DNA of 64,000 nucleotides from Haemonchus contortus (taxonomy: Eukaryota; Nematoda; Chromadorea; Rhabditida; Trichostrongylidae): assembly GCA_000469685.2 (NCBI GenBank), contig LS997564.1:27686959-27750958 (forward strand), given 5' to 3'. A program made the position numbers and the translations under genes. Under the pieces are notes generated by a model. That model did not search any database. It saw only the letters and a program-made list of their open reading frames with translations, and was not told the origin of the DNA. Below are positions 38,007 through 50,857 of this stretch, in pieces. Position 1 is the first letter of the stretch. Each line of letters starts with the position of its first letter.

Positions 38007-38690
38007 TTGACGACATCGAGACCTTTGGAGTCAGGACGAAGTTTGAATGATAGTGATTTTCTGGCGTCATTTCGACCGCTCCTTCCACTAGTTCGAAACG
38101 GTCAAGAAGCTCACGTCGTGAGAGCTGATCATATCTCTTCTCCTTTCAATCTCACTATCTGGTACCAGACATTGCTAAGAAAGTCGAGGGCAAAGGTCTT
38201 CCTAGCGCAAGGATTTATTAATATTGATATTAATATTAACATCCAATCAGGGAACTATTTGCTCAAAAACAATGCTGTTTTGAAAATAGGTTCATGGCTT
38301 ATTCTTGAGCTTCAGCAGACCCCGAATTCCTTCAGTAAACACGGATCGGATCCCGCCTTCTGCATGGTTCTCGAAGAAGTATTGTCGATGGCCAATGCGA
38401 CTTTGCAAATTGTCGTGCTCTCGCCGTCGCAGAGCAAAAGGTGTCGTAAATCTTCGGAACGATCCGAAAAAGCGTTCAACTACTTGGCATGCACTCCTGA
38501 TGACGGCACGTGCGTACTGTATTCTGGATGGAGGGATGGATACAGGTTCAGCTTCTGCAGTCACAATTCTGAGCTCCCATACTTTCCCATGTTCCATGTG
38601 GGGATACGATGCATTTCCCTTGTTCAGCTGTTGTGACCGCCAACATTCGGAGCCATGTTGGTCAAATTGCGGAAGTCCCTGAAGTCATAA
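38007..38690. other. Overlapping long open frames on both strands, origin unknown
   Basis: A 209-codon plus frame (38007-38636), a 125-codon plus frame (38305-38682) and a 101-codon minus frame (38292-38597) overlap. The minus frame has VIRSACQVVERFFGSFRRF, which faintly recalls the 'VE.AFG.LK.RF' block of Harbinger-type transposases. That resemblance is too weak for a call. An ATTAATATTAA-type stretch near 38220 could be chance. Confidence 0.25.
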
Positions 38691-38694
38691 TCTT

Positions 38695-41100
38695 TCAATC
38701 TGTACGGCACGAAGGCGACGAAGCTTCACCACCCAAGACGCCCGTCCATAGAAAAACTGCAGTCTGCGATTGAGTGTATATTTATTGCTGTTTTTTGTTG
38801 AGCAAGCAGCGGCGTTCCTCAAAAGCAGACACTTTTCACAAAAACTCCTCCTTCGGCAGCAGCAACAGCAGCGTCAGTGCCACGGGCACACCTGCTCTGT
38901 GAATTACAGTAAGATTCTGATTACAAAAAATTCAATGATAAACTGGTCATTGAAGTATACAACGAGCGTTCTTGAGTGATTCCACAGCGAACAAACCTTC
39001 ATCGTTCAGAGGAACTAAACCGAGACCGTTCACTACACTGGGACCGCTCGTGGTGTATTTCTGGCGTGACTGGCGTTAGATTTCTTAACATTTCGGGGAT
39101 AGGTTGAACCACTTCTCGTCGACGATCGGCAACTGCAAGCAACTTGTTCAGCCGGCTTCCATAATCAGCCGCTCACACACTCGCTCTTCTACCCCACCAT
39201 TACCGTAACCCACCCAGTGGGGAAGGGTTGTACGTGAAAACAAGCGACTTCCTCTCGGTCCAGCTTTTGCCCTTTCTTCTGTGCTCGTGAGGCACTCTCT
39301 ACGACTCGTACACACTCTTTCCATTTGATTTATCTTCTTCTGAGTGGAACAGGTTCAGTCCGGCCTTTGATGTTGCCGCTTGTCGCTCATCGCCCCCTCC
39401 CCCAACTTCTACCTCGCCTCAAGCCTTATGTATATATATTTATGTGTATATATATCGCTTTGAAAATGAAATTACTACTAGGTACCTTTGCAGAGCGTTA
39501 TCAGTAGAGCTGGCTAAGTTTGACTTGCTTTTTAGTGGTTTATAGGCAGTTTTTGCATGGAGAATGGAGTGGGAAAACAAGAAATTCCTGGGAATCCCAG
39601 GTTACCTAGAGCCATAACCTACCTTACCAAGTCCTGAAGCTCAGGGATATCTTTGACATTTCGTTGGTAGAAACCTTCAAAGAAATTGAACCGTTAGGTC
39701 CCGTCGATAAAAAAAACTCATCGTTGAAGTTTTTTCTTGTAAAATTCCGCAATAGCACTGCCAATCATACTCTAACAATAATATAAAGCTTATATAAATC
39801 AATTAAAATTAGAAAATATTCTTAAATGCCAGCCATTGGGCTGATATATCACAACATAATGGTTCCTATAAATCTTGGTGGTGATCAGGTCTCACGAGTG
39901 TGTGTAGCATTTGCTTCATTAATTCCAAACATTTGTATGTATTTCATTTTGAACCCCATTTACTTTCAGAATTCAAAAATGTTTACATCATAATGTAAAC
40001 AATGCTAAACCATAGTGATAAAACCATTTTTATGCTAGGAAAACGATGTTTCTCGAAACCTCCACTGATGTAAATCGATTAGAGCAGGAAAGGGATGAGA
40101 AGGGAAGTTCTTTCCAGCATTTCACGCTTTTCATGGTCAAAAAATGACTTTCGGATGTGTTCCATCACTTTTTGTATAATTCGTCAAGTTTTTTGATTTT
40201 TTTTTGGATTTTTTTCGATGCCGAATTTTTTTTTATAGGTTTTTGAAGGTTTGTCGGCTGAGTTTGTCATGAAAACGTTGTCGAGTCCTTAAATTTTGAA
40301 AATGAATGGTTCTTGGGTTACTTCGAGTACAAATAGAAAATTAATCAATATATCAAAAAATCGATATAGCGGGTTATCTCTAGTAGTTGTCAGAAATCCA
40401 TGATAAGGTCCATGAGGTCCTTAGGTAGAGTTGAAGGGTGAAAGTTTACCATCAGAATCACTCCACATGCTCCCGATTTGAAATTCCTGAAACAACCTTC
40501 TTTACTTTGAACACTGAAGGAAGTCTGACTACCGTAATTCCAAGAAGTCAAGTACTAGTACATAATATGGCTTTAGAACCTTGTCCGTCGGGCTCTTTTG
40601 GGAGTTACCACTGATATAAGCGATGGATTGCTTTCTTATTTGGTTCAGTATCAGTTACTGAGTCTGAAGTCCACGTCTAAGCAATCTCAAAGAGTCTGAG
40701 CATTCTCCAAGAAGTTTTTCTTACCATTTACATACCTGCTTTTTCATCCAATGTTAGCTTCCTTTTCCGGTCTCGCCGTCTTCGATTATATACCTTTTTT
40801 CTGGACAGGGACATTGTGGTTATTTTCCCCCTCTATGCATTAGTCTCCTGTGATAGCCCATGAAAACGACTAACGATATAGACGAGAATGAGAAATGTTT
40901 TCTGAATGTAACGATGTCATTACTGCCACTTTTTTAAACGATCGTCACTGTTCAGTTGCGATTTCAACGGTACGGTACTTCCCCAATCGAAAGTTAGACT
41001 CTCCAATCTGATGTAGGAGCAATTAAAATCCCGGAAGTTTAGTTGGTCCTCCCTTGTCATTCGAATCTTTCCGATGAATAGGTGGATGACTTTACGGGAC
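38695..41100. other. Unassigned AT-rich sequence
   Basis: A CAG-type run at 38858-38874 and TATA microsatellites at 39430-39452 are the only structures. 39700-40400 is strongly AT-rich. No gene is seen. Confidence 0.4.
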
Positions 41101-41104
41101 GGGA

Positions 41105-44100
41105 TTGATTCCTTGCTTTTTCAGAAAATCGACAGACGACTGTTTTTTTGAAGTTGTAGTTTCGGAATTTAGCGAAACGGCACTCGTCACGGTATCACTA
41201 CAACGATTTGAAATAAGTTTGGTTGTTCAATATTTTTCCACCTGCCATGAACAGTCAGAAACCTTCGACCTTTCCCATGCAACCCACTTGTTCATATGCT
41301 GTAACCAGAAGCGTCTGGGAACCCAGGACTTACTCTCTTCAGGTGTTTTTTTCGTTGATTTCCTACTCTCTCAGGCTAGTGGCTCGTCTTCCACGGTCCT
41401 GAATGTCATTGAATCGGTCGTCTCGGTTGGCTTCTGTCCTTGTTCGGTATTCACATTCAAATCATTCGCCAGCCACCCGTGGCTCCCCCATCGTAAACCG
41501 TATGCGTGCGCTCGGTTGCGAACTATTGTTGCATACCATCATCACCACCACCTCGACACGACTACAGTAGTAACTTTTCATCACATTTCGTTCTTCTATG
41601 TAACCTTCAAAGTACATTTACGGTCATTGCTTATTCGACAAACTGCCCAGAACCACTCGATTGTGCCCTTTTCGTTCCCATAGCTGTCCCCTTTAGAGTA
41701 GCCTTCCATAGTTGGTAGCGGAACCCACACCTAGGAAGAAGTGGATATTGAGATGAGATGGGAACCTACCCTGTCCGTGTTGTTGGTAACAGCTGAAGGA
41801 AGAACTAGGACTCAAGGAAGTGCTCACATCGGGGACGTATGGGTTCGACAACTGAGCTGAATATGGGAAATGGTGTGTTCCTCCCAGTACTTTCCCTGTT
41901 GTATCCTCAGCTCATCTTCCTCTCTTCACTTATTCATTTCTTGGGCCTTGAGGAACATCACATAGGATCCTCTGTTGGAAATTGGAGGTTTTGGCATTTC
42001 TCTGTTGTTTATTTACAGCAGGAACAGGAGAACCCTTCAAGAACCTGATGGTGTCATCCAGTATATCAACCCGACGACATGGGCTTGTCAGAATGTTTAC
42101 TTATTCTGCCTGCCCTTCACGAATCGATAACTCTCTCACAAACTACTGTAAAAATCGGTTCAGAACTGAAATTACCGCGAGAAAAACCGTCGAATATAGC
42201 GAGAAGATTTAGAAAACTCTCAGCAAATTGATGTTTTGGATACGTACTTCCTATGTAAATGAAAATCGATCCGTTTGGTAGTGAAATTCTTTACTGCACA
42301 ATTACCGTAACACCTACGTTTGAAGTTACTTTTTGATAAAGGTCTTGAACCCCTGTCTTTTGAAGCCTTTGCCGAACTTCTCCGTCATTACAGAAACCTC
42401 GAAGAAATAGTTATTAATTTTTTGAATTATTATGATAATGGCCTGATCGACCAAATCACCGTCATCAACGTGATCCTTTCGGGACGTCCTTCCTTGACCA
42501 CTGCTATCATAGCATTGAGAAATCTCAAAATTGTTTCCATATGCTAATTGTAGGGTTGATTTAGAGAGAAATGAAAGAATTTTCAAAAAAAAATAGCTCA
42601 AAAGACTGGCATGAACTAAAGTTTGATTTGAGACAGTCAATCTTCTCGTGCTGTTATGTTTCTGTATTTTTGTCAATTTTACATTGACTAAAATTCTTTT
42701 TTTGCCGACAGCTTTTGATCTGATCTGTCTTGGTTGAACTTCTGATCTAGCCTTCCTTGGTTGAGCTGTTGATCTGATGCTCCAGCTTCTTTTGAGTTGC
42801 CGTGGTCTCGAGTACGCTATTGCACAACGTAGAGCGTAGAATTTGACGACCTTTTTATAGCCGATTTGTGGTGATTGATGATCAGCGTTGAGCTGTTGAC
42901 GATCTCGTCTCCTCTCGTAGGTTTATGATCAAATGAGCCACTTGTGTTGTTCACTTTTATCATCCTCAACAGCTTTTCACTTTGAAATTTTGTTTGGCCA
43001 CCCCATAGCCTCTTCTACTTTCAAACTGCACCTTTTGAAAACAACAACGCACCCCTTTTCATAGCGAAAGGAAGAGTAGGACGATTTGCACACCACACCT
43101 GGAATTTACCACACACACAGCTTTTGCATATGGCTAGAGGAACGAAAAAAGGTAGTTTACGACCGGCCCACACGTGCGATTCTGATTTATCTCATCCGCT
43201 TTGCATTGAAAAACGTGCCGGAGCAGGTATTGTTGTAAGATCCCCGTGATATATGGAACAGTCCACGTTCATTCAATCGAAAACCCTTATGGGAGACAGA
43301 TTCTCAAATCGCCCAGTTCAATAGGAGGTTCATCGATATCCCATCTATGTTCCGCTGTCGTTAAGATCTCTTGCACTCATCAAGTTCTTCGCCATTCGGG
43401 AAACCCTAAGACGCCTCCATGGACGCATTTTTGAAAACCTCTCTTGAAACTGAACGGGAGACGGTCCTTAAATGCACAGCACAGGTGAACCGCACTTGGG
43501 ATTGGCCATCAGGAATCCTTGCACGTTCATGGGAAAGCCTCATTACAGCCATAAAGCCGTCTTCAGCCCAAATTGTGGCCATGAGAGCGACAGATAAATA
43601 CTCAACTTGAGATGGAAGCCAGTCTTACACCAATCCTTTGATCAATCCAAGAGCGTGGATCGAATTTGCGTCAGAACGGTCGTACGCACCTTTTACCAGA
43701 AGCGGGAGCTATTGTTGGAATGGCATCTCTATCGTTGATCAATCTACCTTTCTCCAGCCTAAACCTTCTGAACTTGAGTCAGATTAGGATCACCCTTTTC
43801 GGAAAAAAATCCAGGAGAACCGTGCTCATTAGGGAAAGTCTGACAGCGCTATATGTCATCCTTTACTGATCCCATCGGTCCTCAAACAGAAACTCTTGAG
43901 GTAGCATTTTATACTCTGAAATGTCTTTGATTGCAGATATCTGACGCCGGGGAAGTGTTGTGCCCTCGGCCGTAAATCGTTTTTACGACTCCCACCTGGA
44001 TCGGCTGTAGGCTTTCATCGTGGCCGCACACGCTACTCCCACCTGTGCTGCTTACCGTAGATGCGATCAACTGCCAATTCACACCGTCATTTCGTCTTTG

Positions 44101-46190
44101 TAATATCTCTTTTCACGCTTTCCCCGGGGGTTTTTCGAATTTTTCCAGAACCTTCTGACCTCAGCCGTCAGAAAGGAGCATAGATTCGCTGTTTTCGAAT
44201 GCTTAGACGGGTTGGCAAACTCCTAGTCCTAGAGTACCTTTTTGCTGTAGTGTTTTCACCACACCACACCACACGCCACGGATGGAGGCCTATAATTTTG
44301 TTTCTCAGGTGTGCGCGCCGAGTGAAACCATATGCGATCTCGACCCGCTCTGGTTAGCACACTTCCTCGTCGTCGTCGTGTACTCCCTCCCTTTGAGAAC
44401 ACCTATAATTCATTCCCCCACCATTTCGGCCTTCACTTTCCTTTCCACTTTGCTACACTCTTATTTTGCCGTTTAGTGTCGGTCGGTGTCGTCGTTTACC
44501 CCATGCATCATCTCCTCATGTGTTCACCAATCCATACTACTTTATACGGTGTTCGTTTTACAATTCCATTATGTGAAGTATGTGAAGTTGTTGAACAGCT
44601 TTACGGACCGACCGAATACCGTAATCATTCGACGGAGGTGACAAGAAAAATGCTCCATTAAATCGCGCTCAAAATCGATGCACATAGCGTCGTGGCGCAC
44701 GCGCGCGGCTGTCCTAATACTATCGCAAAAAGATGCATCGAATGACCGAATTTTCTCCCATTAACATGACGATTCAGCTGCTGAACATGTGTCCAATAGC
44801 AGCGACTTGGGTGGCCCCGATATGTGCCCGAGAAAAGCCTCAAGCCTTAGCCCAAATCTCCAATTTGTTCACTCTGAACACTAAAATTTTTCAATTTTTT
44901 TTTGTAATTTCAAGGGGCTCCATTCTGATTCAAGCATTGCCTCGATGGCAGTAAGAGCCAACTGCGACGGATGTCCTGATGAAGTGCACCGGGGTGAACT
45001 GCCGTGTGATGGGTGATCACATTTAGATAACCCGACTGCCGCCCAGTAGTCGGCGTCTTTTAAGCGTCCGGCTCAAAACATACCGCGAATTAGTCGAATT
45101 CGAATTTGACCGAGTTTGGCTAAGGAGAAAGTCAAGGAACAGATATCACAGACAATAAATGACCTTTTTGAATTGGTCATTTAACATGGCGCAGGTGTCG
45201 TCGTGTTCGTTTTCCACTTGGTTCAACAGCTACCTACTAGAAGCCCTCATTAAGCAGTGTAGGAGAAACTTATTCGACATGATGAAGAAAAAAAAAGGGC
45301 AATGGGAAGGTAGAGAACAGGGACGATGGGCAGCTGACTCGAAAAAATGCTATGCTTGTATGTCCCCAAAACTTCTATTGTGACTAGACCTTTCTGAGGT
45401 CCCCAAAAGGCGTGATACCGTGAGCCCTTCCCTCCTTTTCCGGCGCAAGAGTTGAGGTTCTTCAACCCATTCGTGGAAACTACGTGGTTATCCTGAATTG
45501 GTGATATTCTGACCCACAACATTCTGACCTCGACCTTATTTCCGGGTCATCATGACCACTTGCTTCGAAAGTCGAGTGCTGCAAAATTTTTCGCGAAGTG
45601 CGGAATCGAACCATCGATGGATGACAAGCGGGCGTGCGCGAGCGAGCGACGTTGTTGGCGCTCGTGGCGTCGGCACCTTCAAAGGGGGGACTACTGTGGA
45701 TTAAGCTCCGCCTATGGGGTGGAGAGAGCCGAACGCGGGCGACGAGACGACGACCACCAGGGCGCACCATCGCCACCCATCATTTGAGTACCTATTCGGG
45801 TAATCTAACAAGCTCGTTAAAAAGCTAAATGTCTGACATTAAGCGTTTTGGCACTTCTCACAGATTTCGTTCCACTCAACAGCTCCTTAAACGACGACGA
45901 TCGTACTATCAACCCTCTTCTTATGGATTTCATCCAAAACTGATATTGATAAGCTTGTTTCTCCGAAAAATGTTATAATAATCGCTCCTGACGTGGTGAT
46001 CATCTTGTACTAGGCCATGTCTAAAAAAAGTCGAAAAAGATCCTGGACCTCTTGGCGCTTTCCTGTGTCCGTTCTCTATCATAAATTCTTCTCTCTTTTT
46101 CCCAAAAAGTTTCTTCATCCAAGGGGCCTGTTTTAATGAAAGCGCTTGTATCATTTAATACCTGGAGGTGGAGTTGTTTTCAGGAGACGG
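41105..46190. other. Five kilobases without a recognised gene
   Basis: The 192-codon plus frame 41105-41683 has a run of five histidines from a CATCACC microsatellite and no domain, so it is not called. Smaller frames at 42320-42676, 43419-43610, 44332-44661 and 45560-45828 have no motif or splice context. Confidence 0.4.
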
Positions 46191-46239
46191 TTGGATGAGA
46201 ACCCTTCATCATGGCTTGAATCCCTGGCTCCTACTTACC

Positions 46240-46645
46240 CAAATCCAGGTCCCAGCTATCCCCTTGCTCCTTTAGCCTGACGGCTGTGGGACCTTCCCAC
46301 TCATGTAGGAACCTTCTTATTCCAAGCTTCTTCCTTCTTACAGCTCATCCCTTCTTCTTCAATCGTCAGATATGGTCCACAGCTTTCTGACGCTGACGGA
46401 GTTGAATTCCATCTACTTCCAGGGCTTCCATCTGTACTTCCTTTACCTTCCATGATTTTGGAGGTTCCTGAGCCTCCTCTCCTCCGGGCTTTTGCTGTGT
46501 TTGAGCACTGTCAATCATTTTTCTGGGATAGCGACGACGTCATTTGTGATTGCTTAACATTTTCCATGGACATCCGTACCGCTTTGCTCGCCGCTGAACA
46601 CAGCACGTCCTCCCGCTCTAATTTGCATAGTCGTAAACCTTGAAA
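46240..46645 (-). pseudogene. Coding-like minus-strand remnant with stops
   Basis: Read on the minus strand, one frame gives SWKVKEVQMEALEVDGIQLR then QRQKAVDHI, a stop, RLKKKG, a stop, then FLHEWEGPTAVRLKEQGDSW. The protein-like composition runs through the stops, as in an old gene or transposon remnant. I do not recognise the family. Chance cannot be excluded. Confidence 0.25.
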
Positions 46646-46649
46646 TGCG

Positions 46650-48011
46650 ATTTGATGTGATTCAGAAATATTGATTTTTCCTCAAGTCCATGCCATGAAA
46701 AGCCGTTTATCAAACGATTTTTTGTGATTTACAAAGCAGCCCTTGCTCACCATAGAAAGCCTAGAAAGCCGAGAATGAACAAATCAAAGGGAAGCCATGT
46801 TTGAGTCACATTTTGGTAATATTTGTCAACGAAAGGGCGGCAATATAGAATAGCAATTTGGGCTTTCACTTTGAATTTTTTCAAGTAGCTGGTACGGCAT
46901 GAACATTCTCTCCGAGCCTATGGTGTTAAAGCGTTTTATGATATACAAACATAACTTTGTAAACAGCACACCTTGGGTGGCCCAACTGGGAAACGAGCGT
47001 CACTTGCAGCTCTTCTATTCCTGAATCCGTTTCGTTTTGCATCAGTCTGATGTTGAGCAAATCAGTTTCTACTTCAGCTCAGTTGCCAGAATTCCTTAAA
47101 AATTGCAAAATAGAGAAATAGCGTTAATTGGGGATCCCGAATTCACCGGATGGGCAGGGAAAACGTACCTGCTGTGGGTGGACGAAGATGTGGTAGGCAG
47201 CTTGGCTTGGACGGTTGACGTCGCTCCACTGACAACGATCATTCGACGTCGTCGTCCGCATAGGTATGGAGGAGAGGCAGGGAGCGTTCTCTAATAGCCG
47301 CCATTCGAAATGATCGTAAAATTCGAACGGCCATCCAAATGCCCTCATTAGAAAGGTTCAAACTAGCGCACGATGCAATACTACGTATTTCTTTCAAATA
47401 ATTTGCCCCATTCTCGCAACAACTCGCAACATCCGTAGTAGTGTAGCATCGCCGGGTCGTTTGAATGTTGCGAATTATTTATCACTCAACGATTCGACGG
47501 CGGGGGTTACTCTTTGAGCTATGACGAACTTGCTTTCCTCACTGTGACCATTTTATTCCATTTCTATCTCAGTCTCAGAGCCACTACTTCGCCGATAGCC
47601 TTTACTTTTCTTACTCATCGTTCGTTCGGAAATGACCTAGCTGATTTACGGTGTCATAAGCAGAAACGTCTCAACAAATTTCATTTCATATGTGTGTCGT
47701 TCGTTCGTTTCTGCTGGTTTGAACCGTTATTCATGTAAAATTACTTCGGCGGCACTTCCATCGGAATTTATGGCCATCACAAATCAAACACACTTGTCAC
47801 CTCTCTTTGTCACACAGAATTGTTGTTAAGTTCATATGAGATGGGGAATTTCGGACGATTTTTAACATCCCATTACCTATTTCATGGCACATTTTCGTGG
47901 TTGCTGCAACGGCGCAGTTAGCTCATCTGTCTCCTGCCGACTTTCAGCGAATCACGGCCCTCGGCCACGCCCCCACGAATACGGTAGTGTCGCGCAGGCG
48001 CCGAACCTCAG
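46650..48011 (+). other. 5' flank of the Hox gene
   Basis: This non-coding region directly precedes the egl-5 start codon and presumably includes its 5' UTR and promoter. I see no TATA box or trans-splice site I would trust. The short frames at 47103-47294 and 47514-47738 are unsupported. Confidence 0.4.
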
Positions 48012-49941
48012 ATGAATCCCGCCACGCTGTCATCGGTTGGCTTCGATTTTGGAGCCTCTGGCAGTCAGCCAGAAGCAAACGATCACCTTCAGGTGAGCCA
48101 ATGATTCCTTTACTTCTAATATCACTTCAATACGATCCTGATAGCACACATGTGTGATTGACTGTGTGTCAGTTCACTCGCCTACTACGAACACCACATT
48201 ACATGCGTCATCATTGCGGATCATAATTGGTAATGGGGCCCATTGGTGAAACATTAGAGCCCTAAGTGCCTCATTGGGCCGGCGTATAACTCTTCCACTC
48301 GGCATATTCATGAATCGCAATCCTGTGAATCCACTACGACTGGGAGGCATCAGCATTTAGACGTCCCTGCGAGCTCCAAGAGCTGTACCACCCTAATCTC
48401 CTTTCCTCCAAAATGCCGTTAAGCCTCGATCGAAGCCATTTTCGTTTATCCTTTCTTTCCCATAGTGAGTGCCAGTTACTTAGAATAGATCAGTTTTCAA
48501 GTGAAATAGGAAAAGTAAGAGAATGCACTTGTTTCAGAGGCTAGCTGCCATGACCCAAGGGGTAGGAAAGGATGATCATGATCAAGCAGCAGCTCCATCG
48601 ACAGATGCCGCCTTATACACAGGTGGACAGTGTAACAGTGTAGAAAAATTTCCGATCTTTACCTTTATCTACATTTAGGTGCAGCAGCTTATATGCCTGG
48701 ATATGCAGGATGGCCAAACTATTACCAACAGTTTGGACAACCCTTAGCTCCAGCAGCATTTTCTGCTTGGCCACCTCAGTGCTATGCTGCACCACATTGG
48801 CCTAATTATGGTGAGTTTCATCTGATCCTCCAATCAAATCATATCTATAGAATTTGGCGAACTCCCCTTTCCAAAATCACCTCATCTCTCCCCGTGGGCG
48901 ATCTCCTATTGAGTGTAGTCATCGGATCATGGCCACAAGATTCTAATTTCTGTACTGCCAATTTGGGTAGGATGAGATGGTTTGTACCTGTACCCTGCCC
49001 TATCATTAGCTTCTCAATTTGCTGCATCGATTTTTCTACTGCGTGAGGTCTCCTGAAGAGCGACATGAGCTCTTCCGTCTAATAGCCACTTACGATCGTT
49101 AACGCGGCTCTTTGTGATTTATGTCATGTAACTGCAGAACTACCATAGTAACGCTCGCCTGCTCGCCCTTTGCATTTATGCCCTTTATACTTTTATACAC
49201 TCACCGAGATTACTCCGAATAGTACTTAATTGTCATAGGTGGTCCTGAACAGCAAAACAAAAAAAATGTACCGTAGTAGTAGTGGCGAAAGTCGATCGAG
49301 TTGTGACTGTTGTGCTAGTGTGTGTTTCCTCTGTTTATTGTGTGGCATGATGACCACCGTACACAAATAGCAAGTACTTCGTACATGATCTTGAACGATT
49401 GTCCGATTATCGATCCGATTCGGTACGATCGTGTACGATGTACAAGCGGCGATGCGCTGCAGGCAAACACACGCGGGCAAAACAAGCAATAAGTGATTAA
49501 GTAAATCTTGGACCAACTATGAAGTTCAAGCGTTCGTTTATACTTTCCGCTATGATCCAGACCTCCACCTGACGTGTGTTTGTTTCAGCTGCGTCGAAAA
49601 AAGGCAGGCAGACGTATCAACGATACCAGACGAGTGTGCTCGAGCAGAAATTCCAGCAATCAAGTTATGTAAGCAAGAAACAACGTGAGGAACTACGACT
49701 ACAGACGAACCTTACGGATCGGCAAATCAAAATCTGGTTTCAAAATCGACGGATGAAAGCCAAGAAAGAAAAACAACGGATAGATGATCATGGCGAACAT
49801 GCTCCACTCCTGCCGGCAAATCCGCCAAAAACACTTCTAGATGATGATGATAAGAAATGGCATATGGGTGCAACCCAACAGGCTACTGCATGGCCTCCAG
49901 CACCTCCGCATCCATACCAATATCCATTATGTCCCCCTTGA
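48012..49941 (+). CDS. egl-5: EGL-5, posterior (Abd-B-group) Hox transcription factor
   Basis: Four exons: 48012-48092, 48538-48622, 48679-48810 and 49589-49941 (TGA). They sum to 651 nt, or 216 residues, close to the C. elegans protein. All introns have GT/AG ends and phases agree (0, 1, 1). The start is the first in-frame ATG after an upstream TAG. The N-terminal part is Ala/Tyr/Trp-rich with WPNY twice (exon 3). Exon 4 holds the homeodomain from SKKGRQTYQRYQTSVLEQKF through SSYVSKKQREELR to [18 protein letters not shown], with Q50, N51 and M54 of sequence-specific Hox proteins. The C-terminus is acidic, then Pro-rich (LLDDDDKKW, ending YPLCPP). In C. elegans egl-5 patterns the tail and posterior neurons. 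An Antp-like homeodomain follows on the same strand and may share exons 1-3. Confidence 0.93.
48679..48810 (+). CDS. egl-5: egl-5 exon 3, candidate shared exon of two Hox products
   Basis: Acceptor ACATTTAG and donor TATG|GTGAGT bound this 132-nt exon. It encodes an aromatic, Ala/Pro-rich linker with AGWPNYYQQF and PHWPNY, tryptophan motifs that may take the place of the cofactor-binding YPWM hexapeptide. It ends with one base of a codon. Both downstream homeodomain exons (49589 and 50858) begin with two bases, giving GCT (Ala) or GTT (Val). Exon 2 also ends with one base, so exon 3 skipping would keep the frame too. Confidence 0.85.
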
Positions 49942-50857
49942 AGTAGAAGTGCTAACACGGGTCTTATGTTTTCTTACGAAACTGTTCAATTCGATATCTA
50001 TTGATTCTGTGCGGTGTGAATTTTGTGTGTAAAGTATTTGTGCAAACTGCTTTTTGTGTTCACTGATTCCTACCTAAAACAGCTCGATCGTCATCACTAC
50101 CATGTGGGGTGCAATCTAAGCTCCAAACCAAATCCTCAACTTACTTGTGGTACAAGTAATTACAGTAGGAAGCCCAGAACCAGAAATCCTTCCTACAGCC
50201 TCGAAACTTTCTGATTTTTCTGGCGACAATGATAGGCTCACTTATATGACACTCGGGAATCCAGCTGTCAGGAGTCTACTCCGGGAATTTTCCTCCATCT
50301 GATAGGGAATGGATTGTGGCATTGGCCTACCCACACCTATTGCTAGTTGGAATATTTCTTCTTGGCAACAGAATCTCAAGTCATGGTGAACCTCAGAAAA
50401 GCTTTGAAGTACATCTCTAGCCTTCATCTCAGCCTGTACCCATCGTCATCAGTGACGGTGACTGAAAGGAGGCGTCATTTGGTCTAACCGAGCTCTAATT
50501 AGTCTTGTAAGCTTCAACACATCAAGCCCAGTCGATCAGAGCTTGGCGTCCGCGATTGCAGACTTTTTCTAGACGATTCCGGTTTTGCTAGTTCACAATG
50601 CTGAATCCTTCTGGCAGCCGGCCACGCTGCTCTCCAACAACGTTTTTTCTTGACGCTGCACTGGGAACGGGTAACATGCCTAACAACGTCGCAGATCTAG
50701 CCCACCAACAGAAAAACATCGAATAGTACGTAACAGCATCTACTGGTCCAAGGCAGCCCAAGGGTGGGTGACTGTCTAGTAGCCACCTAGCTCCAAGTTG
50801 TCTTAGAAAGAGAACTCGTTCCATTGTTTTGACCTCAAAACTACAAACCGCCTTTAG
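49942..50857 (+). other. Interval between the two homeodomain coding regions
   Basis: It holds the egl-5 3' UTR if transcription ends here, but I see no AATAAA in it. No start codon with an exon ending in the required phase before a donor was found. The part 50220-50850 looks like inserted dispersed sequence. It ends in the short acceptor ACCGCCTTTAG, weaker than the TGTTTGTTTCAG in front of the egl-5 homeodomain exon. Confidence 0.5.

Noticed and set aside
38007..38636. 209-codon plus frame as a gene
   Set aside because: It overlaps two other open frames, has no recognisable motif and has no neighbouring exons.
41105..41683. 192-codon plus-strand open frame
   Set aside because: The His run is from a microsatellite, there is no domain, and there are no splice partners or start context.
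47897..48157. 86-codon frame starting MVAATAQLAHL as the egl-5 first exon
   Set aside because: It is in a different frame from the phase-compatible ATG at 48012 and cannot join exon 2 correctly at the 48092 donor.
48693..49046. 117-codon frame continuing past 48810 as an independent protein
   Set aside because: It is egl-5 exon 3 read through its donor into the intron.
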